From assembly GCF_007748175.1 (NCBI RefSeq), contig NZ_CP037422.1:7089952-7153951 (forward strand): a stretch of DNA of 64,000 bases. Reading direction: 5' to 3'. Positions within the stretch are counted from its first letter, which is position 1, and the number at the start of each line of letters is the position of its first letter. The translations under genes were made by a program, and so were the position numbers. The DNA comes from Gimesia aquarii (GTDB taxonomy: Bacteria > Planctomycetota > Planctomycetia > Planctomycetales > Planctomycetaceae). Below the pieces are notes generated by a model. It made no database searches, was not told the origin of the DNA, and saw only the letters and a list, made by a program, of their open reading frames with translations. Below, in pieces: positions 53,295 through 62,858 of this stretch.

Positions 53295-53387
53295 TGATTT
53301 TTTCTCTACATACAGAAACTTTGGTGATAAAACAGTATAATTACCAGTTGTGTCTCTCATAAAATTGTATAGACAAGCTTAGCCGCA

Positions 53388-54254
53388 ATGTCTCATTTTG
53401 ACCATGGACCAATGCAAATGACGAACTGGATTCCACTGGGAAGTGCTTCAGAAATTCCTCCAGGTAATCGTAAAGTATATTCGCTTAAGGGAACTGAGAT
53501 CGCAATTTTCCATGTCGCCAACAAAGGACAGCCAGGGCAATTTTACGCCATTCATGACTGTTGTCCACACCAGGGAGCTTCTCTGGTCGAAGGAGAGGGC
53601 ACGGGAACGGAAATCGCTTGTCCGCTTCATGACTGGACTTTTGATGTTGCTTCGGGAGAGTGCCATGACTTTCCAGAGTTTCCTTTGACTCGCTATGAAC
53701 TCAAAGTAGAAAACGGCAATATTCTGATCGAGGCATCCGCATTTGAAGAACTAGACATTCACGATCATCTTTTCCTGGTACGATATGGAGCGATGGGCTG
53801 GATTGATCACTTCTCGGCAGAAGAAGATGCTGCTTTTTCACACCGCGATCGTATTATTTTAAATACAAGCCGAGGTGAAGAAATCGGAGAGATTCTTTCG
53901 AAGGCTATCAATCAGAATAACTCGATCACTCCTGCCGGGTCGATTCTGCGCATGTTTACTCCTACAGACCAGCAAAAGTTATTACAGCAGGAAGATATTA
54001 CAACACACGTCTTAGAAGATTGTCAAAGTTTGATACAAGAACGCGGAATGCCCACCGAAATCATTGACTGCGAGCAATTATTCGATCAACAAACGGTCGT
54101 ATTGTACTATCTGGGGAATCGTATGCCTGCTTTAGAAATACTCGCTCAAGAGCTTAATGCCAATTATGCCTGGCGGATTGTTTTCCATCCCGTTGACGAA
54201 GCCCCCGCACCGTCGGGCTGTTCAAGTGGCGGTTGTGGCTGCGATCAAAAATGA
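53388..54254 (+). CDS. Rieske [2Fe-2S] - PSP1 domain fusion protein
   Basis: Residues about 12-115 form a Rieske ferredoxin-type domain with all four ligands: Cys59 and His61 in CCPHQG, Cys78 and His81 in CPLHDW, with WTFDVASGE following. Residues about 128-268 match the PSP1 domain: FLVRYGAMGWIDHF, HRDRIILNTSRGEEIGEIL, RMFTPTDQQKLLQQ, and QTVVLYYLG. The tail has Cys278, Cys283 and Cys285 (GCSSGGCGC). PSP1 proteins include B. subtilis RicT/YaaT, part of an Fe-S-binding complex acting in RNA processing. A soluble redox or regulatory role is inference. Confidence 0.88.
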   Translation: MSHFDHGPMQMTNWIPLGSASEIPPGNRKVYSLKGTEIAIFHVANKGQPGQFYAIHDCCPHQGASLVEGEGTGTEIACPLHDWTFDVASGECHDFPEFPLTRYELKVENGNILIEASAFEELDIHDHLFLVRYGAMGWIDHFSAEEDAAFSHRDRIILNTSRGEEIGEILSKAINQNNSITPAGSILRMFTPTDQQKLLQQEDITTHVLEDCQSLIQERGMPTEIIDCEQLFDQQTVVLYYLGNRMPALEILAQELNANYAWRIVFHPVDEAPAPSGCSSGGCGCDQK

Positions 54255-54318
54255 GCGGACCTGCATAATCGTATCTGATAACCTACCACACCAACCTTCC
54301 TCACCAATGGAATTCAAC

Positions 54319-55668
54319 ATGAAAAACCCCGTTAACCGCCGTTCGTTCCTGGGTACTTCACTAGGTATCGCCGCCACAAGTCTGGGCGCAGCGAAAACAT
54401 CTATTCTAACCGCGGCAGAAAAAGAAGTAACTGCGACAAAGACACCAGTGAAACCCAAGCCCATTCAAAATGAAACCATTCTCCATGCACGAAAAGTCGC
54501 ATTGGAGATATTGAAACCGACACCAAAGCAATTGGAACATGGGCTAAAACTCCATGCGGATTCACTAGTGTTCGATGCTTACGGATTTGCACCGCGGGCC
54601 GCCGTTGATGGCGACCGGTTAGCAGCGGCGATTAAAGAACATGCTTCATCAGCTGAACTCAAGGATTTAAGAGAAGATATGTCAATGACGCGCTGCGTCA
54701 CCGACCCAGCAGAGCAACGGGAATTCAAAGAGGCATTCGACGCGGCCGGAGTAACCTGTGTCTTCCAAAATGCTGGCGAGGAAGGGCAGGACCCCTTGCG
54801 ACTCATCAAACGACTAGCTCGGTTCACTTATACAACAGACATGCTCTCCGATTTTGTTTCCAAGGCAGTCACCCCAGATGACATTTTGCAGGCAAAACAA
54901 GACGGACGTCATTGTTTATATCTGACAGGCAATGGTGTTCCTTTAACTCAGCAATGGGTAACAACCACCGATGAAATGAAATATATGCGAATCTTTTATC
55001 AGTTGGGAATTCGCATGATGCACATGACTTACAATCGCCGTAATATGCTCGGCGATGGCTGTGCAGAACCCGCTAACGCCGGTTTGAGTGACTTTGGTCG
55101 GGAAGTGGTCGCTGAGATGAACCGGTTGGGAATTATTCCGGATGTCGCACACTCCGGCTGGCAAACGAGCCTGGAAACTGCTCAGGTCTCAAAGCGGCCC
55201 GTTGTCGCCAGTCACACCACCTGTAATACACTGCACCACCATATTCGCAGCAAACCGGATCATGTCATTAAAGCCATCACTGATACGGGAGGATTAATTG
55301 GAATCTGTTGTATTCCCCGTTATCTGGGTGGGAAGGGAGATATCAGTGCGTTACTGGATCAGATCGATTATGTTGTGAAAAAATTTGGTATCGACCATGT
55401 GGCAATCGGGACTGATGTTTCATACACATCGCGCAACAGTGCTTTGGAAAACAAAAAAGTACCCCGCACACCACGCTCTCGAAAACCATGGCGCAGTTTG
55501 TGGCCTGCGGATCCGTTTGTAGAAACCCCTGAAATGCGGACCAGCATCGCCTGGACGAACTGGCCTCTGTTTACTGTAGGTCTCGTGCAGCGGGGCTACT
55601 CCGATACCGACGTACAAAAAATCATTGGAGGCAATATCCTGAGAGTTTGCCAGCAGTCATTTTCCTGA
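54319..55668 (+). CDS. Membrane dipeptidase (peptidase M19)-like protein, Tat-exported, altered metal site
   Basis: I chose the ATG at 54319, with GGA upstream; it begins with a Tat signal, NRRSFLGTS (residues 5-13). The 449-residue body has M19 features: FQNAGEEGQDPLRLI, LTGNGVPL, MMHMTYNRRN, GLSDFGREVVAEMNRLGII, DVAHSGW (metal His), ASHTTCN (second His) and VAIGTDVSY (Asp). The usual N-terminal His-x-Asp pair after strand 1 (DGHxD) appears as FDAYGF (85-90), so two metal ligands seem missing. It may have lost or changed activity. It starts 64 bases after the Rieske-PSP1 stop, on the same strand. Confidence 0.87.
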   Translation: MKNPVNRRSFLGTSLGIAATSLGAAKTSILTAAEKEVTATKTPVKPKPIQNETILHARKVALEILKPTPKQLEHGLKLHADSLVFDAYGFAPRAAVDGDRLAAAIKEHASSAELKDLREDMSMTRCVTDPAEQREFKEAFDAAGVTCVFQNAGEEGQDPLRLIKRLARFTYTTDMLSDFVSKAVTPDDILQAKQDGRHCLYLTGNGVPLTQQWVTTTDEMKYMRIFYQLGIRMMHMTYNRRNMLGDGCAEPANAGLSDFGREVVAEMNRLGIIPDVAHSGWQTSLETAQVSKRPVVASHTTCNTLHHHIRSKPDHVIKAITDTGGLIGICCIPRYLGGKGDISALLDQIDYVVKKFGIDHVAIGTDVSYTSRNSALENKKVPRTPRSRKPWRSLWPADPFVETPEMRTSIAWTNWPLFTVGLVQRGYSDTDVQKIIGGNILRVCQQSFS

Positions 55669-55709
55669 AACCAATCCTGAACCCTCTTTCTCTAAATGAG
55701 TACCCTGAA

Positions 55710-56477
55710 ATGAGAGTGTTAATCACAGGCGCCGCCGGTTATGTTGGCAGATACTTCGCGCGCCACTGGCAGACCAATGACGAACTGATTCTGGGAGACA
55801 TTCATCCAGCTCGAAATGATTCCCGATTTATTCCACTCGATATTACTGACTCCAAACAAACGCGTGCTGCGTTGCAGGGCATTGATGCCGTTGTCCACTT
55901 GGCAAAACAGGCAGATGAAGGCCCAATGGAAGGTGATGAACTCAATGGAAAACGGTTTGATGTCAATGTAAAAGGAACGTTCAATTTATTGGAAGCCGCA
56001 CGTGACGCCAATGTGAAACGATTCGTCTTTACGAGCAGCATTATGACCGTTCAAGGCTATCAGGCTCCACAGCAGGTTGAATCTGACGCCGAACCGCGGC
56101 CTGTAGGATCGTATGCACTCACAAAACAACTTTGTGAAGTCATGTGTGCCCATTATGCGCGTGAATATGGAATGTCTATTGTCTGCCTGCGAATTCCCAA
56201 ACCGATTGACCTCGAACACCCTCTCTGGAAAACACACCCACTCCGACCACAGTGGGTTCCATTCCCCGACCTGATGCAGGCGTACCAGAAATCACTGAGA
56301 GCACCAATTGATGGTTGCGAAGTTATCACGATCGTGGGAGAGAGTTCGAAACGTCGCTGGGATCTAAAAAAAGCGCAAGAAATACTGGGGTATCAACCCA
56401 CTATGCTTCCCGAAGAATTGGGATTTCAATTAGGCAGCGAGGATGAACCCATTCCTGACGAATCAGCTTATTCCTAA
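55710..56477 (+). CDS. NAD(P)-dependent epimerase/dehydratase (extended SDR)
   Basis: This 255-residue protein begins with the Rossmann motif VLITGAAGYVGRYF (TGxxGxxG), then GDIHP, VVHLAKQAD, NVKGTFNLLEAARDA, RFVFTSS (catalytic Ser region) and SYALTKQLCE (YxxxK). This is the extended short-chain dehydrogenase pattern, acting on a sugar nucleotide or similar substrate that cannot be named. I chose the ATG at 55710 because it places the Rossmann motif at the N-terminus; the frame upstream overlaps the peptidase gene. Confidence 0.92.
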   Translation: MRVLITGAAGYVGRYFARHWQTNDELILGDIHPARNDSRFIPLDITDSKQTRAALQGIDAVVHLAKQADEGPMEGDELNGKRFDVNVKGTFNLLEAARDANVKRFVFTSSIMTVQGYQAPQQVESDAEPRPVGSYALTKQLCEVMCAHYAREYGMSIVCLRIPKPIDLEHPLWKTHPLRPQWVPFPDLMQAYQKSLRAPIDGCEVITIVGESSKRRWDLKKAQEILGYQPTMLPEELGFQLGSEDEPIPDESAYS

Positions 56478-56536
56478 ATAGATTCGCACCGTAGACAAAA
56501 ACGAATTTCGTCGTATTGAGGAAAATCAGATATCGA

Positions 56537-57466
56537 TTATCTCTCGATACGGCAATACGGAAGCCCTTTTTCGAGTTTGGCAACACCCTCTTCCGTGATT
56601 TCAGTCCCATCAATGTAAAGTGTACTGAGATTTTTCATCTTTTTGAGAGAAGGGATGCACTTATCGGTCACACCGGTATTTCGCAGGTTCATATCCACGA
56701 TGTTCTCAAGAGCCTTAAGCTCCGTGATTCCTGCATTGCTAACCTCGGTATCATTCAGTTCCAGCCATTCCATATCTTTCATTTTTACCAGATACTTCAT
56801 ACCGGCGTCTGTCACTTCCGTATTCCGCAACCATAGTCGCTGCAAGCGAGTCAGTCCCTTAATGTGTTTTAACCCATCATCAGAAATATGTGTATCACGC
56901 AATAAAAGGACTCGTAGTTTTTTCAGACCCTTAATGTGGGCCAGCGCTTCATCAGTAATCTGTGTTTCGGATAATCCGAGTGTTTCCAGACTCTTCAAAC
57001 CGGAAATGTGAGCGAGCCCCTCATCAGTTATTTCCAGGCCTGTCAGAAAAAGCTCTTTTAGATTTTCTAAACCTTTCAAGTGCTTTAACCCAACATCAGT
57101 GATCTTGGTACGTGAAAGATTGAGAACTTCCAGGTTGGTCAATTTTTTGAACTCTGCCAAGCCTACATCAGAAATCGGGATCCCGTGTAGTGTAATTTCG
57201 CGCAAGCTCTTCAAGGGTTTGATATGAACCATCCCCTCATCAGTCACTTTTGAGCCTGAAAGATCTAACTTTCTCAATTTTGTCAGGCGACCGAGATAGA
57301 CTAACCCGGCATCCACTAACTTCGAACCTGAAAATGACACTTGCGAGATATTACCGTTGTAGTCCATTTTCAAATTAGCACTAATCTCCTTTAGCGCTTT
57401 GATATCCGTTTCCAACGTCGATTCCTGGGGAACTTCTTCCTCTGAATCCGTGGCAGCTTTACTCAT
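56537..57466 (-). CDS. Leucine-rich repeat protein
   Basis: After an acidic, Ser/Glu-rich N-terminus (about 30 residues), nearly the whole 309-residue protein is made of about ten repeats of 24 residues with the pattern L-x-x-L-x-L-x-x-T-x-I-T-D-x-G-L-x-x-L, for example NLSRTKITDVGLKHLKG and LGLSETQITDEALAHIKG. There is no signal peptide or membrane helix, so it appears cytoplasmic. LRR solenoids bind proteins; the partner is unknown. Planctomycetes have many such repeat proteins. Confidence 0.9.
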   Translation of the reverse strand: MSKAATDSEEEVPQESTLETDIKALKEISANLKMDYNGNISQVSFSGSKLVDAGLVYLGRLTKLRKLDLSGSKVTDEGMVHIKPLKSLREITLHGIPISDVGLAEFKKLTNLEVLNLSRTKITDVGLKHLKGLENLKELFLTGLEITDEGLAHISGLKSLETLGLSETQITDEALAHIKGLKKLRVLLLRDTHISDDGLKHIKGLTRLQRLWLRNTEVTDAGMKYLVKMKDMEWLELNDTEVSNAGITELKALENIVDMNLRNTGVTDKCIPSLKKMKNLSTLYIDGTEITEEGVAKLEKGLPYCRIER

Positions 57467-57708
57467 TTCAATAACCTAATTAGGAATAGCATGGTCTGAC
57501 ATGATGAAGGCCCATCCATCACCAAGCTGAACTCAAGGTTCGTTTTCCACATAAACTGAAATGCGAAGCCTCTACGTCTATCCATGTGTATAGAGCCCCG
57601 CATTTACTTATAATAATCCGCAATTGTAATATACAGATTAATTACGCAATTCGCATGTGAACGAACGCTTTTTATTCTGGAATTTCTAACCGGCAGAAAC
57701 AGGGGATA

Positions 57709-60072
57709 TCACTTATTTTTTGGTGGAGACCAATTCAAGTTTCGAAGAATAAAGGCAAATGTGTCTTTCCCATTAATGGTATGTGGTCCATCGAAATATT
57801 CAATTTCAGTCCTGTCCCCAATCCCCATTTGCACGTAAAACCGTCGTACTTTTGCGTATTCTGCAGCGACCCATTCGTCGGGGGCTACACCATCATTATG
57901 GCCCCGTTCAACCATGAAAGGACGTGGTGCCATTAAATAAGATAACTCTGCATAATTGGCAACATGCCCCATATTCCATTCGAAAATTTCATACTCACCG
58001 TGAAACACATAACTATAACGATGGGCACTGTCCGCATTTTTTCGCACCCATTCGTTGAAGTCACCTGAGCAAATCGAAAAGACATATTTTTTCACAAAAG
58101 GAGGGACCCGCACTGCCGTCTTACCTCCGTAGGAAAGGCCGTAGAAACCAATACGATTTCCATCTACAAAAGAAAGTGAATCGAGCCAATCCAAGGTACG
58201 CTCATGCTGTGGGATGATGTAGCTGTAAAGTGACCGCTTCATCGGGTTCGATTTACGCTGCAAAGTACGAAAGCGGTCTCGGCCACGGTACGGATTCTGC
58301 GGTGCATAGACGATTAAACCCAGCTTCACCAACTGCTCACTAAATGCTTTGTAAGCACGAAACCCTTTAGATTTTGGATCAATCGTATCCATGGGTGTGC
58401 CTTCTAAACCATGCTGGCAGACAATCACCGGACGTTTTTCTCCCGGTTTCATGTCGGAAGGGATCAATAAAATTCCACCGGCTACAATGTCCGGCATTAC
58501 ATCCAGCATGACTTCGTATCCCTGATATTGTTCGTGATCAATCACCTTACGTGACCGGACATTCAAGGGAACTGATTTCTCAGGTTCGGGAAGTCGGCCA
58601 ATCAATTCGTTATAAACTTTCGTTCGCAGACCATCAGATACTTTTTCCCAAAGTTCAACCGATTTATAGTTGCCAGGCTGCCATTCTTCATCACGATAGC
58701 GAGACGACTTATTCAGCAACTCCTGGGTAAACTCATTCATTTCATCAAACTGCTGCTCTTGTCTTGAACTGGGATCAACCACGACTCCATTGGCAACCAA
58801 TTGTAATTCGACAGCCGGTAGACGTTTTTTATTCATTCTGACTCTTAAGCCAGATAGGAACTGTTGACGCGCTTTGTCTGAACCCGCAGGATTGGTCCCA
58901 TCACCATTTAACACAAGTGAAAGATTCTCCTTGAGACCTAATTGATCAAATACCGGGGCTACGCGTTGGTATTCAGCACGTACGGATTCAGGAGCCGCGA
59001 TCTTGATCACGCCGGGTGCAGCCGAAGCTCTTCTGCCCGATTTCGCTCGAGGGGGGCCATCGACTGTAGGCACAGAGCATGCTTCGATCACACAGGCACG
59101 CGGAGCAATCATTGAAGCGATTTCTGCATCGCCAAATTCGGTTAACTGACTCCAGACATTACGATAAATGGGCTCCTGCCAAACATCTTCCCTCCTTTGA
59201 AAGTAGCCCGCAACCCAAGTGGAATTGATTCGATGGTCAGAGGCTCCACTAAATAGAGCCAACAGTCCTCCTTCGCCGACACCTACTACTCCGATCGGTA
59301 AAATTCGCTGATCTTTTTTGTTCAATCGTTCAAACTGGTCTACGGCAGCCATGACTTTCTGCACTTCATAGCCAATGATATGACGCCCCATTTCAAACGC
59401 CATACGATAGATGTATTCACGATGTGGCTGATTCGTAAAAAAAACTTTCGGATGTCCCGAAAATCCGGACTCCCGACTAATGAGAGTCGGAATCAACACC
59501 TGCACTCCTGAGGCAGCAAGTTTCAAAGGAATCTGAGCGGACTCGGGAACACCCGGCTTCAAACCGATAAACATCTCCGGAGTCCAATCTGCATCGGGTA
59601 AAGCGACCACGCGCGCCTTGATCTGTCCCGTTGGTTGTAATAATAGTCCTGCAGCTGTCATGCCCTCTAATACCTGCCACTCTACAACGTGGACTTTAAA
59701 TTGAGGACATTCTGCAATGACAGACTGGTTCTCTGTGGTCGTCAATAACTCAAAACCGGGGCCGGCAACACGAGGATCAACGACACCAATAATTGTTTTG
59801 AATCGCTTTCGATTCTCCTTGATACTTTCAATATAAGCAGCATGGCTGCCAAAATCATAGTTCCATTTTTGTGGACGTAGTTCCGGAGACATGGCCAATG
59901 CTTTTAGAGCATAACGATCAATACCCGCGACCATATGTACGTCGAGAGGCATAGTTAGTTTCAAGTTAGTTGTTCCCGGTAAGACTTCGGGAAACTCCAG
60001 AGTCTGAGCCGAAACTAAGGAAGGAAAACTAATAAACAAACTTACGAGGCATAAGGAGGACAGGAATCGCAT
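57709..60072 (-). CDS. Secreted two-domain alpha/beta hydrolase (acetyl-xylan-esterase-like)
   Basis: A signal peptide (about residues 3-22) leads a 787-residue protein. The C-terminal half (about 470-785) is an alpha/beta hydrolase: VIVCQHGLEGTP, nucleophile Ser in FYGLSYGGKTA, and a His in GPHTING near the end. This resembles the acetyl xylan esterase/Abhydrolase_7 group. The N-terminal half (about 90-350) also looks like a hydrolase fold, but its nucleophile elbow reads GVGEGG, with Glu in place of Ser, so it is probably inactive. It likely acts on plant or algal polysaccharide esters outside the cytoplasm. Confidence 0.85.
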   Translation of the reverse strand: MRFLSSLCLVSLFISFPSLVSAQTLEFPEVLPGTTNLKLTMPLDVHMVAGIDRYALKALAMSPELRPQKWNYDFGSHAAYIESIKENRKRFKTIIGVVDPRVAGPGFELLTTTENQSVIAECPQFKVHVVEWQVLEGMTAAGLLLQPTGQIKARVVALPDADWTPEMFIGLKPGVPESAQIPLKLAASGVQVLIPTLISRESGFSGHPKVFFTNQPHREYIYRMAFEMGRHIIGYEVQKVMAAVDQFERLNKKDQRILPIGVVGVGEGGLLALFSGASDHRINSTWVAGYFQRREDVWQEPIYRNVWSQLTEFGDAEIASMIAPRACVIEACSVPTVDGPPRAKSGRRASAAPGVIKIAAPESVRAEYQRVAPVFDQLGLKENLSLVLNGDGTNPAGSDKARQQFLSGLRVRMNKKRLPAVELQLVANGVVVDPSSRQEQQFDEMNEFTQELLNKSSRYRDEEWQPGNYKSVELWEKVSDGLRTKVYNELIGRLPEPEKSVPLNVRSRKVIDHEQYQGYEVMLDVMPDIVAGGILLIPSDMKPGEKRPVIVCQHGLEGTPMDTIDPKSKGFRAYKAFSEQLVKLGLIVYAPQNPYRGRDRFRTLQRKSNPMKRSLYSYIIPQHERTLDWLDSLSFVDGNRIGFYGLSYGGKTAVRVPPFVKKYVFSICSGDFNEWVRKNADSAHRYSYVFHGEYEIFEWNMGHVANYAELSYLMAPRPFMVERGHNDGVAPDEWVAAEYAKVRRFYVQMGIGDRTEIEYFDGPHTINGKDTFAFILRNLNWSPPKNK

Positions 60073-60139
60073 CGTTTATTCCTATGTTGATGAAAAGAAG
60101 TTGGCAGGACTTAGCAAGAACTCTGGTAAGAATCCGTTA

Positions 60140-60874
60140 CTACTTTACTTTCTTACCGAACAGGAGAATCTCATCAAAGTTACCTGTATCGTCAAATGAG
60201 CCAATCCCGACTCGACCCGATAAAAAAGTTTTGTCGTTGGCTGTCATAACCGGCTCTTTCATATTATCAAAATAGATTTTGATCGAGCCAGATTCCGTAT
60301 TGCGCACAACACGTGCGTGGTGCCACTCATCATCCCAGTTGGTACCAGGTGTTGTTTTTGTGGAAATTTTGGTACGCGGTTTATTATTAACGATAAAAAT
60401 CTGGTTGGCATGATCATCCATCTTCTTACCGAAATGCACATAATAAAAATGTGCGTCATCCTGGTATCCAAAAAACAGGCACAGTGACCGGTGTCCATAA
60501 TCGGGAATCGTAGATTGCAATTTGACATCGAAAATAAAATCGCTGACTGATATGTTTTTCAATAAGGCGCGATTATAAGGCGAGCGAACCGGTGGCTCAT
60601 AATTACTTTTTTTCTTAATGAGACTAAAGGCGTGATTGTCTCCCTGATGGATGATTTTCCAGGCTTTGTCATCCGTCGGTTCCCAATGTTTTGAGTTTCC
60701 AGCCTCAAAATTCTCATGAAACAGCAAGGGCAGGCCCTGCATACTTTGGGGAATCTCGCTTTTATCAAGCGTTTTCAAAGGCGCTGGTTCTTTGGCCTCA
60801 ACAATACTGAAGTCTGTTGAAGTAAACAACATAAGCCCTGTCATCAGGCATGCTGAGATAAGTGAACGCAACAT
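60140..60874 (-). CDS. Secreted LamG/DUF1080-like concanavalin-fold protein
   Basis: A signal peptide (about residues 1-27) leads a 244-residue protein with a single beta-jelly-roll domain: PLLFHENFEAGNSKHW, SDFIFDVKLQS, RSLCLFFGYQDDAHFYYVHFG, DEWHHARVVRN, IKIYFDNMKEPVM, and RVGIGSFDDTGNFDEILLFG at the end. This is the pattern of LamG/3-keto-disaccharide hydrolase-related domains common in planctomycetes. Whether it binds or cleaves a sugar is not visible. It lies about 65 bases downstream of the two-domain hydrolase start, on the same strand. Confidence 0.83.
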   Translation of the reverse strand: MLRSLISACLMTGLMLFTSTDFSIVEAKEPAPLKTLDKSEIPQSMQGLPLLFHENFEAGNSKHWEPTDDKAWKIIHQGDNHAFSLIKKKSNYEPPVRSPYNRALLKNISVSDFIFDVKLQSTIPDYGHRSLCLFFGYQDDAHFYYVHFGKKMDDHANQIFIVNNKPRTKISTKTTPGTNWDDEWHHARVVRNTESGSIKIYFDNMKEPVMTANDKTFLSGRVGIGSFDDTGNFDEILLFGKKVK

Positions 60875-61009
60875 GGGATTGCTCCTGTTTCAATGGAAAA
60901 TCCCAGCCGTGAAACTTCTTTACATCAAAAGATGCGTAGAAATATTTGGCTGAAATGTGAGATTCTGATCTTGGTACAGAATCTATGAGACAGCATTTCG
61001 GCCTGATTA

Positions 61010-62323
61010 TCAAGCATCAGGCCTGTCTCGCCTCTGAACTCCTGGTCTTCGTTCTGGTTTCCGACCACGGAAAGTGCGATCTCCACCCCCTTTGGGACCT
61101 TTATTTCGGCCGTCTTTTGTATCCGGCACGTGGCCTTTCACTCCATGCCGTATTCGGCTTTCAAACATGAACGGCTTTAAGTCGATACCTCGAAATAATT
61201 GAGCACGCAGGTTTTTGAATTCCACAAGCTGACGGTTTAATTTTTTTCTGATTTCTTCCGAAAAATGTTTCTGCAGGAACATATACTTTAGTTTTTCCTG
61301 CATTTCGTCTGGCGGGTACTTCATCAAACTATCTTTACTCTTGGCATCTAGATTCTCAAAGAACTTATGTAATTCTTCATCAGCAGGATTATGTTGCGTC
61401 AGCTCCTGCTTCACCAAACTAAATAATTGGTCTGTCAGCCCTCTAATTAAAAAGAGCGAAACCTGAGTTTTACGCAGATCATTTCGATTTCCGCGGAGTT
61501 GAAGTTTGAATCCATGTTGTAACTTAGGATCACGGATAGAATAATGATGGGCTTCAAATAACTGATGAATTTGGTTTAAGACTTCCGGGTGGGACCACTC
61601 AACACCGCCTGAATCCCCCTTTTGATGTTTTAATCGCAGCGTCCTTTCTAAGACAGCTACAGAATATGCAAAATCGGTTGACTGTTTTTTCACCTTAGGC
61701 TTTTTCTCAGCTCCAGTTAAATTTTGATCGATAATACCGATCACTTCCTCAAACAACTCGGGTGGCGGTGGCTGAACCCACATCAACCCCATACGGCGGG
61801 GGTCTCGCGAATCGAGATTCAAGAATTTGGACATTGCAATGTAACTACGGAGGTCACTTCGGCGTTTGGGGTCGATCTGTTGAGAACGAAATTTACGGAT
61901 CAGTTTCAGTCGTTCTTTCGGGTCAGTTTCGTTTCGCAAGTCTTCCTGTTCCCAAGGCGTTAATGTTTTGACCCAATCGCAATAAGAGCGCATGACACGA
62001 TTTAGTTCTGGCTGGCTGCGTGTTGCACTATGAAGCTCTCGAAATCTCTGCTTTTCTTTCGCAGAGAGTTTTTGGAATTTTTCATAATTGCGTTTTAATT
62101 GTGCACGCTCTGCTGGCGTCATCGCTTCTATTTTCTTGCGATTTTCTGTTTCCTGGTCTTCATTCTGACCACTGGCTCCCAACAGAACCATTACACAGAT
62201 AACGGTCCCAATTCCAAAACCAACAGCGCGCAACGACCGAGACCACAAAGCCGGTTGCCGGCTTGCAGATTGAGAGGGTTCTTTGGACCGCCTCCGATTA
62301 TTTTTGCTGCTGCGCGGTTTCAT
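61010..62323 (-). CDS. Membrane-anchored basic protein of the sigma/anti-sigma operon
   Basis: I chose the ATG at 62323, which overlaps the anti-sigma gene end by 26 bases. A basic N-terminus is followed by one hydrophobic segment (about residues 33-50) and a long charged helical region. Its start (MTPAERAQLKRNYEKFQKLSAKE..., about 69-95) resembles DUF3106. The tail (about 400-437) is extremely Arg/Gly-rich. As third gene of an ECF operon, it is a candidate sensor or effector of the same response. Function is not known. Confidence 0.78.
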   Translation of the reverse strand: MKPRSSKNNRRRSKEPSQSASRQPALWSRSLRAVGFGIGTVICVMVLLGASGQNEDQETENRKKIEAMTPAERAQLKRNYEKFQKLSAKEKQRFRELHSATRSQPELNRVMRSYCDWVKTLTPWEQEDLRNETDPKERLKLIRKFRSQQIDPKRRSDLRSYIAMSKFLNLDSRDPRRMGLMWVQPPPPELFEEVIGIIDQNLTGAEKKPKVKKQSTDFAYSVAVLERTLRLKHQKGDSGGVEWSHPEVLNQIHQLFEAHHYSIRDPKLQHGFKLQLRGNRNDLRKTQVSLFLIRGLTDQLFSLVKQELTQHNPADEELHKFFENLDAKSKDSLMKYPPDEMQEKLKYMFLQKHFSEEIRKKLNRQLVEFKNLRAQLFRGIDLKPFMFESRIRHGVKGHVPDTKDGRNKGPKGGGDRTFRGRKPERRPGVQRRDRPDA

Positions 62324-62825
62324 CAAATGTTCCCGATTGCTGCAAATCTTTCAGAAATTCCAGGCTTTGCACTTCAGAGTAGGTATCAAGGTTTTCAATA
62401 AATGACAATTCCTTGAGTAGAGGCTCTGACTCGTCAGGCAGCCACTGGTTTGTAAAAACGTATCCGAGGAATATGGAACATGCCAGACCGATCATCCAGC
62501 CACCCGCGACCACCACTTTCCAAATCTGCTGTTGCGATTGCTTACTCAATCCCAGACCAGATCGATCCTGTGATTCATTCGCTTGTGCTTCCAACTGAAC
62601 AGTTTTGATCGTCGAGAGAGTTTTGTTCGTAAATTCATCAGATGCTTTGGTAATCGGTAGTTTGTCTAACAATTCCCAGGTGCGCTCCAGACCATCCACA
62701 TGAGCGCGTGTCTTTTCATCAGTTGAGAGAGATTGCTCGACCTCGATCGCTTCCTGATCACTCACCTCTCCATCGAGATAAGCAACCAGCTTTTCGAGTT
62801 CTTGTTCTTTGCTCTCTTTTTTCAT
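62298..62825 (-). CDS. Anti-sigma factor-like membrane protein
   Basis: This 175-residue protein starts with LVAYLDGEVSDQEAIEVE, a pattern typical of the N-terminus of anti-sigma factors, though the zinc HxxxCxxC motif is absent. After a linker comes one transmembrane helix (about residues 107-128) and a short outer tail. It is 34 bases downstream of an ECF sigma gene and overlaps the following gene, as expected for an anti-sigma partner. Confidence 0.85.
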   Translation of the reverse strand: MKKESKEQELEKLVAYLDGEVSDQEAIEVEQSLSTDEKTRAHVDGLERTWELLDKLPITKASDEFTNKTLSTIKTVQLEAQANESQDRSGLGLSKQSQQQIWKVVVAGGWMIGLACSIFLGYVFTNQWLPDESEPLLKELSFIENLDTYSEVQSLEFLKDLQQSGTFDETAQQQK

Positions 62826-62858
62826 TGTGAGACTCTACAACGATTTTTGTTTTTTTAT

